Shown: positions 46,334 to 53,865 of the stretch, piece by piece
Layout: each line of letters opens with the position of its first letter
Numbering within the stretch: the stretch's first letter is position 1
Origin: Ignavibacteriales bacterium
GTDB lineage: Bacteria > Bacteroidota > Ignavibacteria > Ignavibacteriales > SURF-24
Length of the DNA: 64,000 bases
Assembly (NCBI GenBank): GCA_026390815.1
Contig: JAPLFH010000041.1
Coordinates: forward strand, 100,016-164,015
Direction of reading: 5' to 3'
Program-made: the position numbers and the translations under genes
The notes under the pieces: generated by a model
The model's input: the letters and a program-made list of their open reading frames with translations, nothing else
Told to the model about the DNA's origin: nothing
Databases searched by the model: none

Positions 46334-47506
46334 ATGGAACTTTGGCAAGAAATGCTCAGGCAGAGCATTCACACAGTTGATCAGCTTGTTGATAAATTCA
46401 ACCTTGATCGGAAAATCGCCGAGCAGCTCGACGTTTTTTTTCAGGCGAGAATTAATCCTTACTACTTAGGCTTGATCAAATATCCAGGCGATCCAATTTG
46501 GCAGCAATGTGTTCCAAGCCAGGTTGAATTGGAAGATTTGGATGCAAGCGAAGATCCCCTTAATGAAGATGCGATGAGTCCGGTTCCAAACATTACGCAT
46601 CGGTATCCTGATCGCGTTTTATTTTTAGTTACAAGTCAATGTGGAATGTACTGCAGATTTTGCACCCGCAAAAGAAAAGTGGGAAACTCAGATAAAATTT
46701 CTATGAAGGGTTTGGAAGCCGCATTTAAATACATAGAAGCTCATAGTGAAATAAGAGATGTAATACTATCCGGTGGCGATCCCCTGATGTTAACCGATTG
46801 CATGCTGGAAAAAATTCTTGCACGGCTTCGGCAAATTCCTCACCTGGAAATTATTCGCATTGGGACAAAAATGCCCTGCGTTCTGCCGCAACGGATTACA
46901 CCTAAACTTTGTAACATGATAAAAAAATATCATCCGGTTTATGTGAACACTCATTTTAATCATCCCTGGGAAATTACTCCGGAAAGCAAAAAAGCTTGCG
47001 AAATGCTTGCTGATGCCGGCTGTCCTGTTGGCAATCAAACCGTGTTGATGAAAGGTGTGAATGATAATCCCGCAATCATCAAAGAGTTGATGCAAAAACT
47101 TCTTGCTATGCGTGTAAAACCATATTACCTCTATATGGCTGATGAAACTAAAGGCGCTAACCATTTTAGAACTTCTATCCGTACCGGAATTGAAATTATG
47201 GAAAACCTGCGCGGGCATACAAGCGGGTTGGCAATTCCATATTTTGTTATTGATGCTCCGGGCGGCGGTGGAAAGATTCCAATCTTACCAGAATACGTTT
47301 TACATCATGATGAAGAAAAGATTATACTGCGCAACTACAAGGGTGAAATATTTATGTATGAAGACATTGTAGGTAAGAAAGAAAAGTTGCAAAGGTTAGT
47401 TGTAAATAAAAAGAATGGAAATGGCAACGGAAATGGTAAACATTTGAAGGAAATTAAAAAACTTGTTCCTGAAGAATTTCCTGATATGGTTCTAAGCGAA
47501 AATTAA
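46334..47506 (+). CDS. KamA-family radical SAM enzyme (lysine 2,3-aminomutase-like)
   Basis: This 390-aa radical SAM, PLP-dependent enzyme moves an amino group from C2 to C3. The cluster ligands CxxxCxxC are C103, C107 and C110. GGDP is at 147-150. The PLP Lys is in APGGGGK (K314). The two Asp that bind the epsilon-amino group of lysine in Clostridium lysine 2,3-aminomutase (D293 and D330) correspond to D270 and D307 with the same 37-residue spacing; glutamate aminomutases have other residues there. The product is therefore probably beta-lysine. The C-terminal Cys cluster of the clostridial enzyme is absent and the tail is Lys/Gly/Asn-rich. It is the last gene of the operon, before a terminator. 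Confidence 0.88.
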   Translation: MELWQEMLRQSIHTVDQLVDKFNLDRKIAEQLDVFFQARINPYYLGLIKYPGDPIWQQCVPSQVELEDLDASEDPLNEDAMSPVPNITHRYPDRVLFLVTSQCGMYCRFCTRKRKVGNSDKISMKGLEAAFKYIEAHSEIRDVILSGGDPLMLTDCMLEKILARLRQIPHLEIIRIGTKMPCVLPQRITPKLCNMIKKYHPVYVNTHFNHPWEITPESKKACEMLADAGCPVGNQTVLMKGVNDNPAIIKELMQKLLAMRVKPYYLYMADETKGANHFRTSIRTGIEIMENLRGHTSGLAIPYFVIDAPGGGGKIPILPEYVLHHDEEKIILRNYKGEIFMYEDIVGKKEKLQRLVVNKKNGNGNGNGKHLKEIKKLVPEEFPDMVLSEN

Positions 47507-47525
47507 AATAATTGATTGTTTAATT

Positions 47526-47574
47526 GCTGCATTGTTAAATTGTTTTTACAATTAACAGTGCAGCTTTTTTTTTT
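47526..47574 (+). terminator. Rho-independent terminator after the ligase/GNAT/aminomutase operon
   Basis: A long stem (47526-47543 with 47548-47564) with one wobble pair, one bulged A and a TTTT loop ends in GCAGC and a run of ten T. It lies 19 bases after the kamA-like stop codon and abuts the end of the convergent thioredoxin-like gene. Confidence 0.85.
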
Positions 47575-48082
47575 AATCCTTCCAGACAATTTTATTTATA
47601 TCCTTCTCCAAAGATTCAGCAGGAGCTTCAACTATTCTACCCAACTCTTTTCCTTCACGGTAGAAAATAAATGTCGGCACCAATTCAATTAATAAACTAT
47701 CTGTTTCACCGCTCAAATCTTTTTTATTTCTATCTACAGCAATCAATTTAACTTTGTTGGATGGATAACCAAGAGAATCCAGGATTTTAAATAATCGTGG
47801 TACCTCGCGCCGGCTATCGCTGCACCAGGTGCCTAAAATAACTGTAATATCAACATCTTTAATTTTATTAGAAATGCTGTCTAATATTATTTTGGATGGA
47901 TTATAATTTTCATATTCTGAATTAAACCACCAGGAATAGCTGGTATCCTGAAATGCTGAACGGGAAATTTCTCCAACCAGCATTTGCTTTTCAGATTTTT
48001 CGTCAATAATAATTTTATATTTTTGCTGGGCGGGAATTAAAGCCACAAAAACCAGAAGAAGCAAAAAGCAAAATGTTTTCAT
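47573..48082 (-). CDS. Exported thioredoxin-like protein with a single active-site cysteine
   Basis: This 169-residue protein has a signal peptide (MKTFCFLLLLVFVALIPAQQ) and a thioredoxin-like fold. The active-site region is VILGTWCSDSRREVPR, in which the second Cys of the usual CxxC is Ser. The cis-Pro loop is ELVPTFIFYREGKELG. A single-Cys site suggests a role other than a simple disulfide reductase, for example thiol transfer or peroxide reduction. The start at the ATG at 48082 is chosen because it begins the signal peptide and lies just after the nadK stop; a start 30 bases upstream would place ten polar residues in front. Confidence 0.82.
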   Translation of the reverse strand: MKTFCFLLLLVFVALIPAQQKYKIIIDEKSEKQMLVGEISRSAFQDTSYSWWFNSEYENYNPSKIILDSISNKIKDVDITVILGTWCSDSRREVPRLFKILDSLGYPSNKVKLIAVDRNKKDLSGETDSLLIELVPTFIFYREGKELGRIVEAPAESLEKDINKIVWKD

Positions 48083-48083
48083 T

Positions 48084-48974
48084 TTATTTCTCGGAAGAAT
48101 TTTTTCTAACATCCATTCCCCAAAAGAGTTTCTCTCTTAGGATTTTGAAATAGTTAATTGAATTGGTTCGTATCAACTTTACTTTTTTAGTGCTTTTATA
48201 CACAACCAAATCCAATGGTGGTGGATTGCTGTGAACTCTCTGTCCATCACAATTAATATTTACTTCTGTATGATGCGAACTAACTGTAAGATATATTTTT
48301 TGGTGGCTTGCAAGAACTATTGGTCGCATTGTAAGTGTGTGCGGAGAAATTGGGCAGAGTGTGATTACATCGGCTTTCTGATCAACAACAGGTCCGCCTG
48401 TTGATAAGGAATAACCAGTTGAACCAGTTGGTGTTGCCAGGATCAAACCATCTGCTGAAAAAGTTGTAACATAATTATCATCAACACGAATGGAAATTTC
48501 AATCATCTTAGGCCAGCCACCTTTATCAATAACAATATCATTGATTGAAAAAAACTTTTTCTGATGACATTTTAGACAATCTCCTTCAAGTACAATTCGT
48601 TCTTCAACGGAATATTCGTTGTTCTTCAATTCAGTAAGCAGTAAATCCAATTTGTTCATTTCAAACTCAGCCAAAAAGCCAAGCTTACCGAAGTTAAGAC
48701 CAAGAATTGGCGTGCCATACTCCAATGCATGATGGGCGGTTGTTAACATTGTACCATCGCCACCGATAGAAACTACTAAGTCACTGTGTTTGAAAATTTC
48801 ATCAATTGGTTTGTAAAGGGCATTTTTAAGATGAGCGTAAGATTCAACATCAAGCTGCTGCAAGGCTTTGCATAAAATAAAATCAAAACCAAATTCTTTC
48901 AAACGGCTTGTAAATGTTGAAACAACTTCAACAATATTTTCTTTGCTTGTATTTGGGATAATTCCGATAGTCAT
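48084..48974 (-). CDS. nadK: NAD kinase
   Basis: NadK phosphorylates NAD to NADP using ATP. It is 296 aa with the two family hallmarks: VSIGGDGTMLTTAHH (the GGDGT motif) and the C-terminal-half DGLILATPTGSTGYSLSTGGP. The conserved LGLNFGKLGFLAE also matches. It reads in the same direction as the long envelope gene series upstream, from which it is separated by the inserted cassette at 49052-52742. The thioredoxin-like gene follows directly. Confidence 0.96.
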   Translation of the reverse strand: MTIGIIPNTSKENIVEVVSTFTSRLKEFGFDFILCKALQQLDVESYAHLKNALYKPIDEIFKHSDLVVSIGGDGTMLTTAHHALEYGTPILGLNFGKLGFLAEFEMNKLDLLLTELKNNEYSVEERIVLEGDCLKCHQKKFFSINDIVIDKGGWPKMIEISIRVDDNYVTTFSADGLILATPTGSTGYSLSTGGPVVDQKADVITLCPISPHTLTMRPIVLASHQKIYLTVSSHHTEVNINCDGQRVHSNPPPLDLVVYKSTKKVKLIRTNSINYFKILREKLFWGMDVRKNSSEK

Positions 48975-49045
48975 AATTTTAATTCATTTTAATAATTGAA
49001 GAACACAAACAATATAAATTTTGAACGGCATGGTTTTATGCCGCG

Positions 49046-49204
49046 GCCCAACACAGTTATGCAGGTTTGAAGACCGACGCCAATAATTATTTATTAATTC
49101 ATTTTGTTAACCACTCTCAAAGAGCAACCAACATTTACAATGCACTTTATACCCATATATATGCCGAAATATTTAAAGCGACCGGTTTGAATAACTGGTT
49201 ATGT
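49046..49204 (-). other. attC-like recombination site (integron cassette type)
   Basis: The 159-bp imperfect inverted repeat lies 5 bp beyond the dgt stop. On the - strand it begins with R''-like ACATAAC (49198-49204) and ends with R'-like GTTGGGC (49046-49052), a perfect GTTRRRY. The arms CAGTTAT (49054-49060) and ATAACTG (49191-49197) pair. Together with AAC/GTT they give a 10-bp stem interrupted by one unpaired base on one side, as in attC sites. A second stem, ACCG-A-CGC (49073-49080) with GCG-AC-CGGT (49178-49186), fits the L boxes. The ~97-base AT-rich centre would be the variable end of the folded site. Confidence 0.55.
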
Positions 49205-49208
49205 TGTA

Positions 49209-50330
49209 TTAAAAATTTATTGGCTCTGGTATAAGTAATTGTTGCATACATCTTAAAGCATATTCATCAGTCATTCCAGAAACATAATCTGAGATAATCT
49301 TGGTAGTTGATGTCTCTTCTTTTTTATAAAATGATTTCATTTTTTGAAGATAGTTACAAAACGATAAATCAATTTTTTTTGATTGTTTGATATTATATTT
49401 TCTTCCATCGAATCCATTTCGATCAAATAAATTTTTAAAATATTCAAAAAGATATTCAATGATTCTCTCTCCATCATTTCTCCATTTCACAATATCAGGG
49501 TGAGAATATATTCTTGAATAATTGAAATCCTTGAGTTCCATTATCAAGCTGTGTTTTGCATCAGAAAATTGAATACTTTCTTTATCGGTAGATGTTTTAA
49601 TTAAATCTAGAACTAAGGTGTTAATAATCTCACCGTTGGTTTTCCCCAATTCATTTTGAATCCTTTTGGGAATGTCTTTTAATTCAAAAAATTTTGCTAA
49701 ATAAGCATCTTCAATATCACGACCAAAATATGCTATCTTATCGCTTAATCTAACAATACATCCTTCATATGTAACTGGATAATATTTTCTATCTGTAATT
49801 TCATCCAAATTAATGTATTCTGATCTTGGAGATATTTCCCTTTCGAACTTTTCACCGCAATGACATATTATGCCATCTTTAACTGCATAAGTAAGATTTA
49901 ATCCTTCACCATTGTTTGCTAAGTATTCAACAACACGATAACCATTGACTTCATGGATAAATGAATTGCCATCACCCATTAGTCTGTTCAAAACCTTTTC
50001 ACCAGAATGACCGAATGGCGCGTGTCCTAAATCATGACCTAAGCCAATTGCATAAGCTAATTCTTCGTTTAGATTCCATCCATTGTTTGAAGAATTTAGA
50101 CCTTTACAAATTGAGGCTGCGATTGAAGCAACATGTAAAACATGTTCAATTCTTGTACAAACATGATCGTTTTGAGGTGAGAAAAATACTTGTGTTTTGT
50201 GCTTTAATCTTCTGAATGGCATTGAATGAATAATAGCGGTATGGTCTCGGAAGTATTCTGTTCTTGGATATACATCTCTCTTTTTTCTACGTTCTAATAG
50301 TTGCGAATCATTTAATGAACTTTTCTTCAT
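49209..50330 (-). CDS. dgt: HD-domain deoxynucleoside triphosphohydrolase (dGTPase-like), probable anti-phage effector
   Basis: This 373-aa protein matches the dGTPase family, which cleaves dGTP or other dNTPs to the nucleoside and triphosphate. The metal-binding HD residues appear in order: RIEHVLHVASIA, LGHDLGHAPFGHSGE and IVRLSDKIAYFGRDIEDA. FRRLKHKTQVF is also typical. Stand-alone dGTPases are known defence proteins that drain dNTPs during phage infection. The ATG at 50330 is chosen (GAGG 6 bases before it). It is the last gene of a tight operon, 27 bp after the DcdV-like gene, and the attC-like site follows its stop by 5 bp. Confidence 0.88.
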   Translation of the reverse strand: MKKSSLNDSQLLERRKKRDVYPRTEYFRDHTAIIHSMPFRRLKHKTQVFFSPQNDHVCTRIEHVLHVASIAASICKGLNSSNNGWNLNEELAYAIGLGHDLGHAPFGHSGEKVLNRLMGDGNSFIHEVNGYRVVEYLANNGEGLNLTYAVKDGIICHCGEKFEREISPRSEYINLDEITDRKYYPVTYEGCIVRLSDKIAYFGRDIEDAYLAKFFELKDIPKRIQNELGKTNGEIINTLVLDLIKTSTDKESIQFSDAKHSLIMELKDFNYSRIYSHPDIVKWRNDGERIIEYLFEYFKNLFDRNGFDGRKYNIKQSKKIDLSFCNYLQKMKSFYKKEETSTTKIISDYVSGMTDEYALRCMQQLLIPEPINF

Positions 50331-50357
50331 ATGTATCCTCAATTATGGATAAGATTT

Positions 50358-52025
50358 TTATGCAATGTTGTATTCTAATTCAATTATGCTTTTTTCAGGC
50401 ATTGGAGCTGTATATAATTTATGATATGCTTGACCTATTATACCAGAAAATCGTTCAATTATTATTTGCTTGTTACCAGCCTTTAAAGTTTGTTCAATGG
50501 CAATATCATAATACTCATCTATGTACACTATTCTTTTTACACCAAGTTGATATGCTTTCTTTGCACATAGATTACAAGTGCGAGAAGTTGTATATAAAGT
50601 AGAACCAATTAGGGAGATATATCCATTTGCGCTAGCTTGGAATAATGCATTTTCTTCAGCATGAAGTGCACGAGTATATTCTGCTTCTTTTTTCTTATCA
50701 ATCACAGCCTTTTCAGTTCTAAAACAAAAGGGTTCTTCCCTTTGTTTTAATCCCTTAATATGATTTGTAAATTTTTCACTTCTTTCATATCCACTAAATA
50801 TGAGCGGAGTAGAATTATTAACTAGTTCCTCACATGTTCTAAGTGCACAGGGAATCTGCCCTTTTGGGGAATCATTCCATCCCACTCCAATTACTTTCCT
50901 TTCTTTATCAATTACTATTGCGCCAACTTGTCGGGAGATACAACCAGATACCAATCGAACTGTCATCGCTAATTGCATACATCTTTCGTCTTGCGTAGGA
51001 GTTACACACCCAGGTCTTTTTGATAAAGTGACTAGCTTGATTATCCCAAATCTGAGTTGTTCGAAATTTTTAGATTCTGATTCTTGATTATATATAAACA
51101 TATCTGCTTTTTTAATACATTCATCTATATCTTGTGATGTAATCCTTAATGGAAATTCATCATTGTTTTTACTATACATTTCAGCCTTCTCACGATTTTC
51201 TATTTTTTTTGATGATTCATAATCTAAACGTTCGAGCATATTCTTTTCTCTTTTATCAACATCGCGTAATACCCCAATAAGATAGAACTTACTGTATTGA
51301 TGCTTGAAGTATTCTATTTCATATGGATTCTTAAGAGTATCAATAACAAATGAATGCGTGTCATTAATTAGAATAAAAGCTCGAATAAGTTTATTCATTG
51401 CCTTCGGAAGTGTAAATATATTTTCTGCTTTAATTTCTCTATCAGATTCCTTTTTGTCTACAGAACCATATCGTCGTATTTCATCGCCTAAGTTTTGTAG
51501 TCGCTCTATAAAATTACCTAGTTCTTTTTTGATATATTTTTGTTTGAAGTGAGAATATATTTCTTTTGAAACCTCATAAGCATCAATGAGTTCAGAAGCA
51601 GTTTCAATGGAAATTATGGGGTCAGGTGAAGAGAAATGGTAAATACCCTTTAATTTTTGTTCATTTTTCTCAATCTTATTTGCGATGTCAGGAAATTCAG
51701 TTTTTGAAATTCGTCCTTTAATTAATGCATCTAAAAAAAATGAAAAAATAATTTTTGATACTTCAATAGAGATAAAAGGCTCCCATGCGGTTTTATTCCA
51801 ATAATATTTTAATTTATTGTAGACGCGTTCATCCATTTTCGTAATAATTTCTAAATTAAAGGAAATATTGATTGAGTTATAACCAGGAATTTCGGGTTTA
51901 TTCTTAGAAAGCAAAATTTCTTTGGTTGTACTGCAACCTACACCAGTATAGCCTGTTAAACCAATAACAAATGGTTCGTCTGTATTATTATATAATGAAC
52001 TCAAATAATTCGTAATGTTATTCAT
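50358..52025 (-). CDS. DcdV/AvcD-like anti-phage dCTP deaminase
   Basis: This 555-aa two-domain protein has an N-terminal P-loop nucleotide-kinase-like domain (1-~330; GLTGYTGVGCSTT at 22-34 and VLRDVDKREKNML around 252-264) and a C-terminal cytidine/deoxycytidylate deaminase domain (~345-555). The zinc site is H455-A-E457 with C484 and C487 (TCNLC). This arrangement is that of DcdV/AvcD proteins, which turn dCTP or dCMP to dU forms after phage infection and so starve replication; the P-loop domain may sense nucleotide levels. It is the middle gene of three, 10 bp after the Dcd-fold gene. Confidence 0.88.
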   Translation of the reverse strand: MNNITNYLSSLYNNTDEPFVIGLTGYTGVGCSTTKEILLSKNKPEIPGYNSINISFNLEIITKMDERVYNKLKYYWNKTAWEPFISIEVSKIIFSFFLDALIKGRISKTEFPDIANKIEKNEQKLKGIYHFSSPDPIISIETASELIDAYEVSKEIYSHFKQKYIKKELGNFIERLQNLGDEIRRYGSVDKKESDREIKAENIFTLPKAMNKLIRAFILINDTHSFVIDTLKNPYEIEYFKHQYSKFYLIGVLRDVDKREKNMLERLDYESSKKIENREKAEMYSKNNDEFPLRITSQDIDECIKKADMFIYNQESESKNFEQLRFGIIKLVTLSKRPGCVTPTQDERCMQLAMTVRLVSGCISRQVGAIVIDKERKVIGVGWNDSPKGQIPCALRTCEELVNNSTPLIFSGYERSEKFTNHIKGLKQREEPFCFRTEKAVIDKKKEAEYTRALHAEENALFQASANGYISLIGSTLYTTSRTCNLCAKKAYQLGVKRIVYIDEYYDIAIEQTLKAGNKQIIIERFSGIIGQAYHKLYTAPMPEKSIIELEYNIA

Positions 52026-52035
52026 ATTATTCTCT

Positions 52036-52713
52036 TTATTTTTTGAAAAATTGTGATAAAGCTACTCCAATAGCAACAAAAGCCGTAAGACCAGTTGTAT
52101 TACCAAAGAAGTAATTTCCTATAAAAAATGATGTGATTATTATAGCAGGTGAAATAAACTGTTTAACTTTTTCTTTTCTTTTTGCCTTATTATTTAATTC
52201 ATTCCAGATGTCTATTAATAATGCATTTCTATTATTGTCTTTATTACATGACTTTGAAGAAGGTTCTTTGTTTTCTAAAAATACTATAGTAGATACTTGT
52301 TGCCCTTGTTTTAAGGTTATTTCATTCTTCGATAAATTATGCAAAACAAGAAGTAGGTTTCCACTCCAATCAGGGTCAATGGTGGTAGTATCATTTATAA
52401 TACCTTTAGCGGTAATAGAAACTTTTGATACAACAAGACCAGAGTACATTTTATTTGATGGCATTGTTAGCTTCTCTAAAGTTGTTATAAATGCTGTTTC
52501 ATTTGGCTTAACTTTAAACTCTTCATCATCTTTGATCTTGAACTTATTAGCACGACTTGAAATCGAATATTCATAACCAATTCTTAAATCATATCCAATA
52601 GGGGTTAGACTTTCTTCAATAAAAGGACTAAGCCTAATTTTATCTTCTAGAATATTATCACTCGAAGTCCTATCAATTATCCTTTGTAAGGTTGTATCTG
52701 TTAATAATGACAT
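52036..52713 (-). CDS. Dcd/dUTPase-fold protein with lost catalytic residues and a C-terminal membrane anchor
   Basis: This 225-aa protein has a dCTP-deaminase fold (~5-150): TPIGYDLRIG (37-46) and IDPDWSG (112-118) with VLHN align to E. coli Dcd. The aligned catalytic residues are changed: E138 is V123, R115 is A102 and S111 is V98. It also lacks the dUTPase PSGSxG motif. After a Lys-rich linker, two hydrophobic segments (~187-203 and 207-223) form a likely membrane hairpin, unusual for this family. It is first in the operon, with AGGAGG before its ATG. It may bind dCTP/dUTP as a sensor or scaffold rather than act as an enzyme. Confidence 0.75.
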   Translation of the reverse strand: MSLLTDTTLQRIIDRTSSDNILEDKIRLSPFIEESLTPIGYDLRIGYEYSISSRANKFKIKDDEEFKVKPNETAFITTLEKLTMPSNKMYSGLVVSKVSITAKGIINDTTTIDPDWSGNLLLVLHNLSKNEITLKQGQQVSTIVFLENKEPSSKSCNKDNNRNALLIDIWNELNNKAKRKEKVKQFISPAIIITSFFIGNYFFGNTTGLTAFVAIGVALSQFFKK

Positions 52714-52762
52714 TAAAACCTCCTATCTATTGAACAACATAACTAGCACTTATACCGAAAAT

Positions 52763-53026
52763 CTATTTACTTGTTTCGCTTATATAGTTCAACTTTAAAT
52801 CTCTTAGCACGTCTTGCAAAAAGTGGTCTTCCCTTTCAGATAAATTTCCTTTGGTTTTAATAGTAAGCATATCTAAAATATCAATCGCCATCTTGGCTTG
52901 CTCTAAATTAATCTCTTCTTTATTAGAAATCGGATTCTTTAGTTTTCCTAAACCAATCAATCCAAGCTGCTGGTTTTGGAAAACAACCTGCATAAAAAGA
53001 AATTCCTGAGCTTCAGTCAGATTCAT
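52763..53026 (-). CDS. DUF1844 family protein
   Basis: This small 87-residue protein has the DUF1844 pattern: an N-terminal helix with FLFMQVVFQNQQLGLIGLGKL, NPISNKEEINLEQAKMAIDIL, and LTIKTKGNLSEREDHFLQDVL before a short tail. The family is widespread and of unknown function, often beside housekeeping genes. It belongs to the chromosomal series rather than to the inserted cassette: it reads in the same direction and lies just outside the cassette's 5' boundary. Confidence 0.85.
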   Translation of the reverse strand: MNLTEAQEFLFMQVVFQNQQLGLIGLGKLKNPISNKEEINLEQAKMAIDILDMLTIKTKGNLSEREDHFLQDVLRDLKLNYISETSK

Positions 53027-53093
53027 TTTTAATGCTCCTAATTTATCCTAATGAATTGCTGCACCGCTAAATTGATAAATTGTTCAGTTAAAT

Positions 53094-53858
53094 TCAAATG
53101 GATTTTCTTAGTTCCCACAACTTACAGTATTTTGTAAATACATAACCAGCAGAAAAAATTGAAAGAATAAATCCATGAAGTCCATCTAAAAAGCCAAGCT
53201 TTACAAAATACATTTTAATAAATATGCTTAAAGGTCGAAGAAGAATATCAAAAATTGAAGCACTTTTATTCTGCCCGGCTAATTCCTCCGCAGCAAGAGA
53301 AGTGTAGATATTAAATTTTTTAAAATAATGTTCAATAGTTGGATCTGTCCAATGATCTAAATCGGATTTTAGTTCGCTAACTTTTCCTTCCACAATCAAA
53401 TTTTCGTGAACGGTGTTTTGGTTAAATTTTACATATTGCTTGTTAAACAGCCGGGTAACTCTGCCGGGATACCAACCACAATGCTTAATCCATTTTCCTA
53501 AAAAGTAAGCTTTACGCGGGACTGAATATGCAATTTCAGCAGGCTTATTATTCTTAAACTCATTTAACTCATGCGATAACTCAGGAGTAAAAGATTCATC
53601 GGCATCAATCCAAAAAACCCAATCGTTGGAAGTTTTTGAAAGAGCATATTGCTTTGTTTGCGCATAGCCCTGCCATTCAACAAATTCATAAAAAACATTT
53701 TTACTCTTAACAATCTCTGTAGTTTTATCTTTTGTACGGTTATCTATCAGTACAATTATTTCATCAATACAATCCTTCTGACTGTCTACGCACTTGCCAA
53801 TATTCAATTCCTCGTCTTTAGCAATAACAATGGATGATATTTTAATTTTCTGTTCCAA
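53094..53858 (-). CDS. Family 2 glycosyltransferase (WaaE/KdtX-like), LPS core
   Basis: This is a 254-aa GT-A glycosyltransferase. The nucleotide-sugar-binding start is SIVIAKDEELNIGKCVDSQ, the DxD-type motif is VFWIDADESFTPEL, and HCGWYPGRVTRLFNKQYVKF matches WaaE-type enzymes that add glucose to the inner core of lipopolysaccharide. A hydrophobic segment near the C-terminus could attach it to the membrane. It lies 7 bp after the O-antigen-ligase gene, which supports an envelope polysaccharide role; the sugar and acceptor cannot be read from sequence. Confidence 0.88.
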   Translation of the reverse strand: MEQKIKISSIVIAKDEELNIGKCVDSQKDCIDEIIVLIDNRTKDKTTEIVKSKNVFYEFVEWQGYAQTKQYALSKTSNDWVFWIDADESFTPELSHELNEFKNNKPAEIAYSVPRKAYFLGKWIKHCGWYPGRVTRLFNKQYVKFNQNTVHENLIVEGKVSELKSDLDHWTDPTIEHYFKKFNIYTSLAAEELAGQNKSASIFDILLRPLSIFIKMYFVKLGFLDGLHGFILSIFSAGYVFTKYCKLWELRKSI

Positions 53859-53865
53859 GTTTAAT

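Larger units (their letters stand above)
49052..52742 (-). mobile_element. Putative integron-type gene cassette carrying a nucleotide-depletion defence module
   Basis: The three genes between nadK and the DUF1844 gene occupy a segment whose ends fit cassette rules. The 3' end is the attC-like site. The 5' end on the - strand is G|TTATGT at 52737-52743, exactly complementary to the R'' box ACATAAC of that site, as expected if the cassette carries its own R' tail there. The first ATG follows 29 bases inside. Removing the segment would restore GTGCTAG|TTGGGC between DUF1844 and nadK. No integrase or second cassette lies in the window, so it would be a solitary cassette. Confidence 0.5.
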
